64,000 nt of DNA from Romanomermis culicivorax (GCA_963922205.1 CAWUHX010000067.1:124001-188000), one strand, 5' to 3'. Positions 11,392 through 24,320 are shown, counted from the first letter of the stretch. Notes: generated from the letters alone by a model not told the origin. Numbers and translations are program-made.

Positions 11392-14300
11392 TCAATTCGA
11401 GCTATTCAGCGAACTTCTACTGCTACTATCTTTCGAAGACCGTCGATCCTCCAGAGGTTTTCTGGATTTTCTCTCACTTTCATGGAGCCTAGAAGATGCA
11501 AACTTAAAGTCAAAAAATGCGAAAAAGGAAAGTTCATCCTCTCCAATCATTCCATAATAAATGAAGTGAACCATAAAATTAGCGCTTGTCCGCTAACAGG
11601 TTACCAATTTTTGTAACTGCTAAGTACAAATAACACCGAAATTAATTTCCATTATGTACTGACGAATTTGTTCAAGGCACACACACATCAAATATACATA
11701 CTTTAGGTGCGGCGGTAACCGCGAGAAAAATGGATGATTTAAAGCGTCGGGCAAAAGCATCCTTTGGGAAGGTTCGTATTCCAACATTCGGCTAATAATA
11801 TCGAATAATTCTTCGTGTTCGACTTCATTGGACATCATATACCGCTGAAGAAATTACAACATAGACAATATCTAATCTATTTCGAAATATGTATGCTTTG
11901 AATTCGAAACATTAATTTCGAATCGACATTCGAAATTTGTAAATGCGAAATCTGAGGCCACGATAAAATTTCGAGATTTGAATAAGCAAAAATAATTCGA
12001 AAGATGGACATAAATTTTTTCGATTTAAACTTCCGAACAGGTATTTTTTACTCAGGAGTGACACCAGAGAACAAATGCATTTCCAAAATATGCGACTTAC
12101 TCTCAAAGGTTTACAATTTTCGCGAACATACCGACCAGCGGAAGATTTTTCGTCCCAATCCAACCTACCGTGATGAAAGTATTTTGTTCTGCGGAAAAAT
12201 TTTTCATGCAGACAAACGACAAAAGAAAATGGCGTTAATTAAGCGTACTTGGTTTTTCGACACATTCTATATGGTAAAGGTCCCAATATCCTTTCCATCA
12301 TTGCTAAATGCTCTCGATTGTCATGCGTCTATCGAGGAGAAAAATTAAATGTACATAGTACAGATGTACTGTGATCGCAGGTTGCTGATGAAGTGAATTG
12401 AAATTGATCAAAATTGAATGGAAAGATTTGATTAATTAGTGAATATATTTCCGACAAGTAGAAAAATTCAAAGTACGTTCAGAATGCTCAATTTAACAAT
12501 TCAACTACTGTGCATACATTCGAAACACTTCTTAGAGTCTGGGATGTGAGCACGTGTTTGTCCATTTATCGTTGTGATTATACGATGTTTATAAGAATAC
12601 CAGAAGTTATATACTTGAAAAAGTGTGATGCCGAGGTATAATTCAAACATGATACAACCAATACTCCATACGTCGCAAGGTTGCGCCCAACCAAGTTCTA
12701 GAAGAAGAATTGGATCAATGGCAAACTATTAAAATGTCTAGATCTAACAATTAAAATTTGTTCAAGTTAAATTAGCAATGTCAGCCTCACCAAGTATGAC
12801 TTCTGGCGCCCTGTAATGACGAGTGGATACAATTGTACTGTGATGTTCATGGTCGAAGGTCGCCGAACCAAAATCGATCAACTTGACGTCAGTATTTTTT
12901 ATAATTTTATATTCCTTTTTCTGGATGAAGATAATAAGTTAAGATGATGAAAACCGACTCATAATTTTTAGGACGTACTTTTCTACCAACTTCTGTCTTC
13001 ACGTCGTAAGAAGAATCGGTAAAAAGAATATTTTCCGGCTTTAAATCCGTATGGGTGAGGCGATTATCGTGCAAAACTATAAAAAATGTTTTGCGTTGAA
13101 AAACGGAGAAAGAATTGCCCGAACAACTAACATTTGACGGAGAAACACAGCTGGTAAGCGATGTGTCGAACTTGTTCCATTGTATAAGGCATATAGTTGT
13201 TGGATTTTAAAAAATCGAACACGCTCAGACCCAGTAATTCGAAGGCTAGGCACATATGGCCGTGATAGTCGAAATAATCCGTCATAAAGATGCATAAGCT
13301 GAATATAGAAAAGGAAATTTAGAATTATTAATTATATTCCAATTCAGCTGTTTTTATCAATGAAGCATACATGTAATTGGGAGGGTGGGTTTGGGGCCCT
13401 CAACTTGGTCGGATCTAGTATACAAATGTTGGGACACCCAACTCGAAAAAATAGTTTTTTTGACCTTTTTAAGGACCCACAAAATTTTGGTAAGCTGGAT
13501 ACGCCAGCTCCTAGCTGGTCAGAACTGTTACAGGTATGCAATGAAGATATGCATCAGTGGGCTAAACTAGTCATTATCATTTGTGTATTATTCCGTGAGT
13601 GAATTCTGAAAATTTATCGACCGTAGTAACTGGAAAATCGTCACATTTGACTTTTTCGCGTAAAGATTGTCAAATTATTCAGGACGAGTTTAAATGCAAT
13701 TTGGATAGACTATGTAAGCATAACTTTTAGGACAACTAAAAGCTAAAAAATGATGCACTATTTCAAATCAGGAGTGCAGAAATTCTCATACTTACAATTT
13801 CCCGCTGGTATCTTTTTCCCTAAGCTTATTAAGGACGTTAATTTCTAATTTGGCCGCTTCTCTATATTTTCCGACATTTTTGATAATTTTCAACGCTAGA
13901 CGTCGCTTTTCGGCTGTCTTCTTGCCATTGAACGTCAAAAATTCTGATTCGTCGGTCACTTCGACTACTTTTCCAAACGTACCTTCGCCTAACGTCCTCA
14001 GTATTGTAACTGTAAAAGAAGGAAAGTGGATTAGCAACGAGAAATGCAAATTTTACGTTGAAGAACGAGAAAAATTGGGATTTTCCGCGTTGAAAAAACT
14101 CCTGATTTTAAGGGAGTGGGTGGAATGCTATAATTCTATTTCTGCATGTTTTAAGTACATCTATCTTGGATCATGTCGCCATTTTTATAGACCAAATGTC
14201 CCTCCTCATCGTCAATAATAGTCGCCGCCGCCGTTGATTTTTGACTGCACGGCGCCGCCGTCGAACGTTTTTGGTTATTGATCGCGTATTGCTCGTACGG

Positions 14301-17300
14301 CAACAAAGCCTCGTCTTTAATTGACGTTACGGCAGCCGCTCGCCTTCTCTCGTCGCTCCCGCCAGCTCTCGACGCCGTATAATCGCTACTAGGAACGCAA
14401 GCGCTACGCGATGACGACGGCGCTTGGTTATCGGCGACGACGGCAGCCGCCGACGACGATCCTTCGCTTTCATCATATTCCCCAACTTTACTCTATAGAT
14501 AGGTACAGTAGTTTTTCGGTTCCTAAGCGAAACGACACTTTTTCATCAATTCAAGGGTTACTGTAATCCCACACACACAAGCACACATATATATGATATA
14601 CAGCAATAATCTAAGTTGTGGTTTTTGAGTAAAACCATGAACATGAACGAAACGGGAGTCACTCCAAAACGATGAGTGTGTTCAATCATGTTGCGGGATG
14701 GGATTTTGCTAAAATATGTCTACGTCACAGAAGCACATTATACGAAATTTAGTCTTGAGTCGCATAGACTTACGTTTTAGCTTTGACGTATTAACTGAAA
14801 AGTTGCAAGTAATTCAGACTAGTTTGACATGATGCCCATGATGTCAGAAGATGTAACAAGTTCAGTAAAAACTCGTAAGCATCCCAGAATTTTAGATTTA
14901 CTTCGTCATCCCGTTTCAGAGACATTTCAGACTAAAAAGAACGACGAAAGCAAACATCTGAAGAGATTAAATTTTTTACATTCACTCAAGTCGTTTGTTT
15001 CAAGTAAAAAGTCGCTAGAATGTCTCTATCTATACAGGAAGAGGCTAATGCATGAAATGAAAGGAATCCTTCAGCTGACAATATTTACAAAATCGATGAA
15101 ATTAAAAACAAGATGGAGAAGTTATATTGATAACACGATGCAATGACCAGAAAATTGTTTGAACCAGACTAAACAAATTAAAAAAAATTTTTTTGAACAT
15201 ATTACCGAAAAACTTTTGACAGGCGCGCAAAGTTTTATACAGACGGTGAAGTAAATCGAAAAGGAAAATTACAGTTTAAGACAAATGTTAAACTGAGAGA
15301 AAGAAATTCAAAAAATTAACACTTTCATCATAAAATCATGAATATCAATATGGTATTCTTGTGAAAGCGTTTTTGTGCAAAAAAAAAGAAAAATCATAAA
15401 TATCAATCTCTTCTATGTTATTCAAGCGATAAATATCTTAAATCATACACTAACATAAGGAGTGGTAAGGAGGGCATGTTCCAACTTGGGTCTTGTAAAA
15501 AAATTACCGGGGTTCGCTGATTTCGACGAAGTCAACTATTCTGCAACTATTTTTATGAAAAGTTAGAGTTTGACAAAATCATAACAAATGCACTGACAAT
15601 AGTTGGAGATTTATATTATCAAAACACTAAAATGTTTGTAAAAAGAGGCACAGTTCATTCCGTCTGGCTGATCGAGCTTGTTAACATATGATTCGAGTGA
15701 CTTACGAGTCTTCAAGCATGGAAGATGTCAAGGTTCAAAATTATTCATCGTTATAAGACGTGCTTTTACATGCATACAAATAACTATTTGTCAAATTTCT
15801 AATTTCGTTTACGATTAAATTAGATTAAGCAGTCAAGCAATAGTGAAACGGCACTACAAAGACCGCCTACCGATGGAATAGGTAAAACTAATGTGCAAGC
15901 AACATGATCAACGACCGATTTCGACGAATCAACAACGTCGTGGAGAAGGGGCGGAGGAAAAATTGTTTGTGAAATCGACGTCTCATTAGTCCTATTTTCC
16001 TTATTATCATTCTCATTAACAATCCTGGAATCATCAGCTACCGGTTTAATTTTCATAGCATTTTTGAGCCGCGGCGCCGCGCAGGGTGGTTTTTTCTTGG
16101 CCGGCTGTAAACGAATGTCTAAATTAATGTGCCCTTTTGGCAAGTCAATATTATCATCGGGTTTTTTCTCTGGGCAAGAATGGTCAATTTCATTAAGGTA
16201 GGTGAACGACTCATTTTTTGAGGCCAAATTTTCGAAATAGGGCGATAATGGAGGCGGAGCTTTCGATCGATCTTGATTCAAAAACCGATGATGATTGGTC
16301 ATCGTTGTCGTAGTCAACATTTTTTGTTCAGGATACAGTTCTTGCAAACTTCGATCGTCGGCCGCCGGACAATCTTCGTCGATCGTAAAATTGATATTAT
16401 TTTGATCATTTATAGAAAACGGGTAACGTATATCCGGGTCGCTCAGCGACGGATTGAGTAGAGAAGTTTTTTTCAAACGTCGACGAGGGACGATTGGAGG
16501 TCGTTTTTCATCCGAAAATCCGCCATGAAGGAAATTGTCTGATTTCGAACAACAAGCCGTTTCTCGGTGCTGGCCGCCAATGTCCGGTTGTTGGTCATTA
16601 TATTTGATGATATCCGTCATTATTCCTCCAACCTCGGGGTTAATATTTCAAAAGTGGTACTTTAATCATATTAAAATGAGGAGGGATGCGTTGAATAGTT
16701 TAGAGGAGGAACTTTTTTTCGAAAAGGGAATGATGGTTGGTTAGGCGAAATTCGTTGTTAAGCTCCCGAAAATTCTTACGACAATAAGTAGTAAGATATA
16801 ACCCGTGACGAAAAGAAATTCTAACCTAAAAACTAGCGCCCAGCGCTCTAACATAGGAAAATTGAGAAGAATTTAGGAATTTCCAGGAACATATACATAC
16901 ATACACTACTCTCTTAAAACATAGGCTAAAAAGTTTCGCTTCTTCCCTATTGAATAATAGTAATAATAATAATAGAACTTATGTCCCAGATAACGTCAGG
17001 ATGAAAAAGCATACCAACCGACCAACAACAAAGAGCATCCTTCTTTTCCATATATTCAAACTTTGCTCCTTAACAACTTTTCCCTTTCTTGCATTTCATT
17101 ATCATTCGATAATAATAAGCGGTCGAAATTACTATAAGCAATACTACGGCTGCTGATACGAGCAATGAAATTTCCCATGCAAAATAATGATACCAAAACA
17201 ATTGTCTTTTGAGAAGTGATTTTCAGTAAACCTTAACACAACAAGGTGAACGAGAAAAAATTTCGAAGACGAAAAACTAGTCACATAAATAAAAAACGAA

Positions 17301-20199
17301 GGAAAATACACCTCACAAATATCAACTACTACTAGGGGCAGTAACTTCGGCATCATTAGTCCTGCACGTGAAACTTGGAGCGGTTTAGTCGAGAGCGTTT
17401 GAAATTCTATCAATTTTGCATTTTAGACTCCTAAGTTCTGACGAGGAAGTCATTCTTCCAGTGAGCTTCATTTAGACCAAAATTTTGATAAAAGTAGTGC
17501 ACGATGATGAATAAGCTCATATCTGATCTTAGCAACTAGGAAAGAACTTGCGGAAAATTATCGGGATCTGAAAACTCCTTCAGATACTAATGAACGGATC
17601 TCATGGTGCCACCAATCAAGAGCTGTTCAAAATTCGCTGGGACTCGGGCTCGTGTATCTCAAAGAGACCTTTCAGTTGAAAGCATTTGCATGTCTTACAC
17701 GGTTCTTCGGTTGCTTAGATAAATATGAATTTTGGCGTAATTAAAGCCCACCTTTTCTCAGCTTGCTTTGTGCTAACATTGCTCAGGTCACTTTGGGATA
17801 TCGAACGGTGAGCTATAAAACGAGTGATTTCAGAATTACGACAGGAAAACGTTTCCGTGCAAGAACTAACAAAAAATTAAAAAATTGAGATTTCAGGAGT
17901 TAACAGTCAGGTTTATACATAAACTAGAGCTTGCGATCTAGTAAAATTTATCGAATTCGGACAATAAAAGACCATTTCACTGTTCCCTCCGGTAGAAACG
18001 TTACTAAAATACGCACAAAAATATGCATAAATGTTTCTAACTAGAATTCAATCAAGTTAGTTTAGTTCAGGTTCTATTCAATCAGTGAACTGTCACTTGT
18101 CAGTACAATTTCACGTACAGTCCGCCCCCCCCCCCCCCATTGAGGCAGTATGCACACAGTGTATCGCGTAAAATCAACATAATCTTTTATCACTTGAAAA
18201 AGTCGACTAGAGACTCAAAATCTGTCAGGTGTTGAAGTTTTGCGGTAAGAGCAAAGACCGATTTTCTAAAATTTAGATAGACAAGCTCTATTTTTTCAGC
18301 GGCGCAGTCAAAACTCGCATAAAAAATTTGATTCATGCATAAAACATGTCATAACGAGCCTAGCGCAATAGACGCTGGAAAGTTCCATGATTTCGATTTA
18401 TTTTTCGTTCAGGATAGCTTTTTCGGTCACAATACCTATTATTTCCAATTTCTGAGGGAAGAAAGAATTTGGCTACAACACAAAACAAAATACAAGCTGA
18501 TAAATTAGACAAACGTGAATCCTATGAACATCTTTCAGGTAATCTCCGCTCATACGTTAAAAATTTGTTCATCCATCAGACACACAAAAAGCCGTATGAT
18601 CCCGACAAAATTCAAAGCTCAACTAAATTCATTACCAGAACTTGAGTTCTATCTTGAATGCAAAGAAAGCGATTTGAATATACTTCTATCACTTAATTGG
18701 CTTTGCATCATACAAATTGATTTGAATTCGAAACGAGCAGCGCCGAAAGTTATTTTCTAATTTCAAAAAAACACCAACTACATACATATAGACATTATAG
18801 GAGTATCAAAAAAAAGTTGGACATAAAATCAGTCAGTCACGTAAAAATCATCAGTCAGTCACGTAAAAATCTGCGATCATTCTTGTGATGTGAGCATATA
18901 AACTACAGGAGAAGAGTAAGTCAAATGTTTTAAAAAAATCTGTGAAATTGATTTTATTCTTGGAAACGTTGTATCGCATAGAAAAAGTTTTCAGAAGTAG
19001 ATAATCGAAGAAGGCTACTATAGCCCACTTACTTTCAAATGACAGACAGAACACAAAGGTATGCTTTCGCAGATAAAAAATCTGCAGGGACTTCTGAACA
19101 TCCTTTTTTATATATATGTTGTAAACGTACGTGTTATTGCCAACTTGAGAAAGAACGGCCGCGTATGCGCGTCGTTTTTCTTCTGCTTGATCATTTCTTG
19201 CAGTAAAGAACTTTGATATGTTTTTGAAAAAATGGAAAACAGGAGATGAGAGCATATTTCAAGCACAACCATTCTAAAGTGACTCCCGTTTTCGCAAACA
19301 TGGAAAACTTACGCTTGAAATTCCTAAAAGAGAAAAACTAGAACAAAACTAAATCCTGCGCGTTACCTTAGACGAATAACGGCTGCTACCACGACGAACT
19401 TTTTTGCCGCGTCGTCTTCGTCGACTTTCTTGACTGCGCTCCGTCGACTTGCTGCTATCGCGACGTCTACGTTTACGACCGCCGCGATCCTCGCTGTGTT
19501 CGTCGTGACGATGTCTGCGACGATCGACACTTTCCTTTTCGTCGTACAACGATTTTTTTCGTCCTTGTTTTTCATGCCGGCGTCGTGAAGATGAGACGTC
19601 GCTGCTTAGATCACTAGCCGCGTAACTGCTCGTCGTATCATCTACGTAAGACACCGAACGGGTGGCGGCGTCGCTGGTGCTCCTCCGATAGCTAACGTGT
19701 CGTCGTCGTCGAAGATAGCGGCCAGATGAAGGCGAGGGCGTGCGTGTTCGCCGTCGAGTTCGACGATATTTCAACGACGAACTTGACGATGAATGGCGAC
19801 GGCAACGACGTCGACTTGCGCTGCTGCTATTTGACGACGTACGTCGACTATACTTGCGTCGGCGACGATGCGAATAATCGGATGACGCCGACGATGCGAC
19901 AGACCAGGATTGTGATCTACGACGGCGGCGGCAACGGGAATAGGAAGAGGATGTTGAAGCCCAAGTCGACTTATCAGATCGGTATGAACTGCGAGATTTA
20001 CTGTACAAAATAGAAGGAAGAGATTATAAATTACATCGTCTCGCAAAATTTCGACAGTCCGTTGGTTGATTAAAAACTCAGTGATATAATATAAAAACAA
20101 ACAGAATACATCCAGCAGAACTAGGAATATACAAATATAATTGTAATAATTGCAATAAACTTGCCTATCTGTTAAATACTTCGGAAGCGCTCTCATCAT
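11392..20199 (-). CDS. Doa: LAMMER/CLK-family dual-specificity kinase (Darkener-of-apricot type)
   Basis: Phosphorylates SR splicing factors in the nucleus (family knowledge). Twelve exons on the minus strand: 20199-20165, 20000-19367, 14492-14159, 14009-13796, 13298-13132, 13076-12979, 12920-12791, 12697-12615, 12328-12249, 12188-12101, 11844-11702 and 11488-11392. They sum to 2,103 nt, i.e. 700 codons plus stop, and every phase matches. Residues about 1-223 are an RS-rich domain. The sequence [18 protein letters not shown] precedes the kinase domain, as in CLKs. The glycine loop is [11 protein letters not shown] (about 340), the catalytic loop [13 protein letters not shown] (about 468), then DFGSATF (about 508), and the LAMMER signature [14 protein letters not shown] (about 571). 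The tail ([19 protein letters not shown]) is again S/R-rich. The first intron would use a GC-AG donor (AG|GCAAGT); the first exon is the weakest part of the model. Confidence 0.92.
13366..13538. mobile_element. 173-bp MITE with CATACATGTAA / TTACAGGTATG ends, TSD CAATGAAG
   Basis: The element starts CATACATGTAATTGGG and ends CTGTTACAGGTATG. It is flanked by perfect 8-bp repeats CAATGAAG (13358-13365 and 13539-13546). It is the smallest member of the G-rich CATACMTGTAA family and lies in a CLK intron. Confidence 0.85.
14493..15819. other. CLK intron, nothing recognised
   Basis: AT-rich intron sequence with a short CA/TA-rich stretch near 14570-14600. The plus-strand ORF at 14829-15146 has no recognisable domain and I do not accept it. 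Confidence 0.4.
15820..16620 (-). CDS. Unrecognised proline/charged-rich protein, nested in the CLK intron
   Basis: An uninterrupted 266-codon frame from ATG at 16620, with an in-frame TGA 24 bp upstream of that ATG, so it reads as a complete single exon. It is low in long-range repeats and uses varied codons, unlike the composition-driven ORFs nearby. Visible features are two PxxP/basic patches ([11 protein letters not shown] near residue 42 and [14 protein letters not shown] near 175) that resemble SH3 ligands, an Asn/Asp-rich middle, and a hydrophobic C-terminus ([18 protein letters not shown]) that could be a tail anchor. I do not recognise a family. It could be a nested gene or the terminal exon of an alternative CLK transcript. 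Confidence 0.45.
   Translation of the reverse strand: MTDIIKYNDQQPDIGGQHRETACCSKSDNFLHGGFSDEKRPPIVPRRRLKKTSLLNPSLSDPDIRYPFSINDQNNINFTIDEDCPAADDRSLQELYPEQKMLTTTTMTNHHRFLNQDRSKAPPPLSPYFENLASKNESFTYLNEIDHSCPEKKPDDNIDLPKGHINLDIRLQPAKKKPPCAAPRLKNAMKIKPVADDSRIVNENDNKENRTNETSISQTIFPPPLLHDVVDSSKSVVDHVACTLVLPIPSVGGLCSAVSLLLDCLI
16621..19366. other. CLK intron with poly-C tract, nothing else recognised
   Basis: AT-rich sequence; an uninterrupted C run lies at about 18124-18138. A peptide on the minus strand near 19150-19210 looked exon-like but cannot be spliced into the kinase in phase. No repeats shared with other parts of the window were noticed. Confidence 0.4.
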
Positions 20200-20842
20200 C
20201 GCTCGATTTATTCCAGTTTTGATAGTCGTAAATATCAATTATATTTAACCGAAAAATGTAAACGTCATAAAGTTATACTATAAATTCAGCAAATTTAAGC
20301 CTAAAAATAATGAAAGACAGCGCTGTATATGTTTTCAATGCTTGAAAATTGATACAAAAATGCTGTTTAATACCACTAAATATGGCATTAACGGGATGCA
20401 GGAAACATTGAAAACGTTCAGATTGAACGAATAAAAAGAGAAGATGTGGTTCGAATTACTCGTAAAATTCTATCGATCTATCTATAATGAATGTGCAACA
20501 GAGTGTCTCAGAAATGATGCAAAAAACCCCAAAATTTTCCGGCACCGGCGCCAAATGATTATTTTGATCACTGCTTGCTATAATCCAGTTCGAGGGCGAC
20601 AGTAAGCATGTCTACTTTACTTATTAGTTACCATTCAGCCTCATCTCGTGGTTTAATCAGTATAACTTTGATATTGCGGGATGAATTTTTCGGTTTTCGC
20701 AGTTGTCTGCATAGTTTTAAAAATACATATGGTATAAAAGAGCAGAATCCACAACTCTATGAGAAGATAGAAATAATACCGATGCAATTAAAACTATGTT
20801 CAATATCAGAATTAATCCCCTACGCACAAAATCGAATTTTTT
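20200..20842. other. Spacer upstream of the CLK start
   Basis: Probably holds the promoter or 5' UTR of the kinase gene. A degenerate GGCGC-type stem-loop occurs near 20540 (CCGGCACCGGCGCC). No ORF is accepted here. Confidence 0.4.
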
Positions 20843-21991
20843 TCATTTAAAAAATTCAATAAAATTATATTTCAAAAATAATAGCTTCTCCATTAATTCA
20901 TTTGAAATATGATTCCATAATGGCCGAAAGATGATTTCCACACCACTGAATAGCTGTTCTGAAGGCACATTCGTGACTGGTGCGCTGAGGTGACACCTTG
21001 CAAGTTTTGCCAAAGTTGGGAGCATATATACATGTAACGGTGCCCCGAGGTCTGGGGGGGGGGTTGGGCGACTTTTTTTTGGGCCGGGGGTCAGTAATTC
21101 CCAAAATTTTGGGGGGAGGGCTCTCTCAGGAAAAAAAATTCGATTTTTCCACGAAAAAAGTCCGAAAAATAGTTCAAAAAATAGGAATTTATTTCTAAAA
21201 AGACAGGAAAAATGTATTTATGGCGCGAAGCGCCAAGAAAATGCACATTTTTGACCATTTTTTGTTCGAAAATTGACATTTTTCAGTATTTTTCCGACCA
21301 AAAGGGGGGTCCCAACAGCTACATTGGATTGGAAAATCCTAGGGGGCGGTCGCCCAATGGCTAGCCATATGATCGACGATTTCTGGGGGGGGTTCCCATA
21401 GCACTTCCCCCTTAATTACATGTATGGTTGGGAACGTTTTTCGTTGATTTGCCACCATTGAAGTGAATTTATGTGATGGGATGCCTCTTTTTGGTTTAGA
21501 TACGTTTTAGATTAGCAAGTAAGGTTTCTGTATGTATATTAAATATTCATGGTGCAAAAGCTCTCTTATCTTATTAAGCCTTCTTGCTCATTAGACAATA
21601 AATCAGTAGCGAAAGAAATTCCACTTGAAACATTTTTAATTATATTCAATTTCAGATCATCATATTGCCTCCAAATCAGTCTTTTATAAAATTTTCTTCT
21701 CTTAAGTTGATATGTCGAGAGCTAAAATTAGTTGAAAAAATCCATCAGTACTTTGATTCAACATCCCTTACACCTAGTTTTGTCATTCATTATCCCTCAC
21801 TCACTTTTTTGATTAAGTTGATGAAACCTGGATTCTCGCTCGACAACACTAAAAGGTTGATCATCAACAACAATCATTTGCACAATAGCTACATCAATTT
21901 CTTCAGCTCTCGGATCAGCATTATCCATTTTCTTTTGTACAACAAAATGAGAAAGATAATTTTGCTTGCCTATTTCATCTTTAAATTTCAA
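20843..21991 (-). pseudogene. Decayed hAT transposase (ZBED-like), split by a MITE
   Basis: The C-terminal dimerisation region reads LAKLARCHLSAPVTNVPSEQ (20843-21022), the well-known hAT 'SxPsSE' block. An upstream fragment, AIVQMIVVDDQPFSVVER (within 21797-21991), matches the N-terminal part of hAT transposases. Between them the G-rich element 21023-21426 has landed inside the C-terminal coding region; the frame resumes on its far side with LQWWQINEKRFP. Frameshifts and stops make it non-functional. It is evidence for an autonomous hAT lineage that could once have mobilised related MITEs. Confidence 0.72.
21023..21426. mobile_element. G-rich CATACATGTAA-family element inserted in hAT transposase remnant
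   Basis: It begins near CATATATACATGTAACGG and ends TTACATGTATG. The flanks are GTTGGGAG (21015-21022) and GTTGGGAA (21427-21434), an 8-bp target duplication with one mismatch. It contains the GGCGCGAAGCGCC stem-loop at 21222-21234 and a run of G. It is homologous to one arm of the 1851-2559 foldback. Confidence 0.75.
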
Positions 21992-23289
21992 TAACTATAA
22001 AATAAAGCGTGAAAACCGAAACCGCAGTTTTGAAAATCTGAAAACCGAAACCGGAAAACCCAAAAAAGTGAAACTGGCCCATTCCTGATCATTAATTTGA
22101 ATTTAGCTCGAGCGCGGCTCTCCAGGAGTCAAGTGCCATTTCTCAATCACTAACACAATCACACTCAATATGTTCACTAATAATTGATATTCAACGTTTA
22201 GTTTTTGATTCTAACTTTTCTAAGGATTTTATTTATTATTTTTTCTCACTTGATGATGGTTAAGGCGAGACAATTTGAAATAGGAAAATTTCTAATATCT
22301 ATCTTCATTAGTGATAACATCAAAAAACATATTAGGCTTAGTTTTCATAAATTTAAAAACGCTGAACACAAGTCGATTTTGTTACATAAATATGACCAGA
22401 TATCCGGATATCTGATTTCTCCGAAAACCTGGATATCTGGATGTCGAAAAATATCCGAGGAACAGCATTAGTTAGCAGGTTGAAAAATACCGCATATTGT
22501 TCAGGCATGAACATCATTAGGTCGGAAAAATCAAATTTTGAATCACGCAATAAGTCTTGAAAAGATAGATCCTCTAATTTTCTATGATATCGGAATCCGA
22601 AAATTTTTCTGGCGCTTCGCACCGGGAAAAGAATGATCCAAATGCAGTCTATGATTCTTCATTTTGACTAAGCACAGATACGTCATCTGCCGATTTTGTA
22701 TGCAATTTATGTTTTCCTCGCTTTCGTTTTTGTTAACGTTTTAGTTACTCTGACCCCAAAATCCGGTCGAGAAAACCGGCTAAAATGGCCTGCCAAAACT
22801 TCTTCCCTCATTTCCAAATTTTAATTACAAATAATGCTATTTGAGGGGAAAAACGGTACACAGCATGGGTGCGAGTGCGAAACAAATAGCTGGGGGGATG
22901 TTGCCGAGTGTTGCCTTGAAAAACGCCGATTTTTCCGCCAAAAAAACTCAAAAGACCTCAATCGTTCTAAAAAACCCATAGAAAACCTCAATAGTTTTTG
23001 AAAATACCTAAAAAACCAATGTTTGAAAATATAAAATAAATTCAATTCAATCCATTAGGTGAAATAAATGAGTCAAACACAGGTTTATTAGGAATCAACA
23101 ATTTTATTCAGCTGCTAGCTGCACGATTTCATCTTTCATCATCACATTTAGCCGATAACAGCATCTAACTATTTAAAAGGGCATACATGCTCAAGGTAAA
23201 TTTATTCAACATAGGTTTTGTTACAGTAAAGGAGCTACAAGTTTCTTCCCTTAAAGCCAATAAATATCGCACACATAATCCACCATACG
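21992..23289. other. Spacer, nothing recognised
   Basis: AT-rich sequence with a degenerate copy of the GGCGC stem-loop near 22611. ORFs are short and unremarkable. Confidence 0.35.
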
Positions 23290-23410
23290 TGTGATTGCGG
23301 GGGTAAGTGCTATGGGGACCCCCCTCCCAGAAACCGTCGACCATATGGCTAGACATTGGGCGACCCCACCCCCAAGATTTTCCAATCCCACTCGTAGCCA
23401 TAGGGATCAT
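23290..23410. repeat. Fragment of G-rich element core
   Basis: Contains CCATATGGCTAG and CCAAGATTTTCCAATCCCA blocks found in the centre of the 1851-2559 foldback and in 21300-21420. No ends or target duplication can be assigned. Confidence 0.5.
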
Positions 23411-23639
23411 ACCTGAGCAATGTCGGGCCACCCGAGCCACTGGTTAGCTACGTTTGTGGGTCTAGTAGCTACGTTGGCGGCTGTCGGTGGCTCCAGAAAA
23501 TCAGCACTTTCTGAAGAGAAGAGGAAAGAAAAGAGGAGAAAAAAAGAAGAGAAGGAAAGAGAAAAGGAGAGAAAAAAGGAAGACGGAAGGAGAGAAATAG
23601 AGTCAGCCAATCAACTAACTTGAAAATATTGACCAACTA

Positions 23640-24320
23640 ACCAATCTGGGAAACAACAATCTAACTGATATGGTAAGGAACTAACCAATCAACTGATTTG
23701 GGAAGTCATCAACCTATTTGGGAAACCACCAACCAATTGATTTGGGAAAACAACTGATCTGGGAAGCATCCAACCAATTTGAGAAACAACCAACCAACTG
23801 ATCTGGAAATCAACCAATCGGTCAGGGAATCAACCAACCAAGTGATCTGGAAAGCAATCAGCCAACTTATCTGGGAAGCAACCAATAAACTGACATGAGG
23901 AACAGCCACCAATCTGGGAGTCAACTAACCAACTAATCTGGGAAGCAATCAACCAATTTGGGAAACAATTAACCAATTGATCTGGAAAGTAACCAACCAA
24001 CCAACCTGGAAAACAACCAACCAAGTGATCTGGAAAGCAACCAACCAATTTTGATAAACAACGAACCAAGCGATCTGGAAAGCAACCGGCAAACTGATAT
24101 GAGGAGCAACCGACCAATTTGTAAATAACTAAACCAGTGATAGCAACCAACCAACTAATCTGGGGAGCAATCAATCACCTGATACATATAGGAAGCAACC
24201 AATGAATTTTCGAAATTTCTAGCCAACGAATCCAGGAATCAACCAAACAGCCAAGTAATTCGGATTTCAGCCAAACCACTGATCTGGGAAGCAACCAACT
24301 AATATAGGAAACAACTAATC
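23640..24320. repeat. Degenerate minisatellite (AACCAACTGATCTGGGAAGC-like units)
   Basis: About 680 bp of imperfect tandem units of roughly 20-30 bp made of CCAACCAA, CTGATCTGG and GGAAGCAACC modules. Minus-strand ORFs with repeated VGWL/SRSVG motifs are translations of this array and not genes. Confidence 0.8.

Noticed and set aside
14829..15146. 105-codon plus-strand ORF in the CLK intron
   Set aside because: K/S-rich, no domain, antisense to a well-supported gene; chance ORF likely.
18851..19255. Exon-like peptide ([14 protein letters not shown]) on the minus strand in the CLK intron
   Set aside because: No acceptor/donor pair keeps the kinase frame, while the flanking exons already join in phase without it.
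19726..20013. 95-codon plus-strand ORF opposite the RS domain
   Set aside because: Antisense shadow of the repetitive RS-coding exon.
23709..24174. ORFs with tandem VGWL/SRSVG repeats
   Set aside because: Translation of the minisatellite; composition alone explains the open frames.
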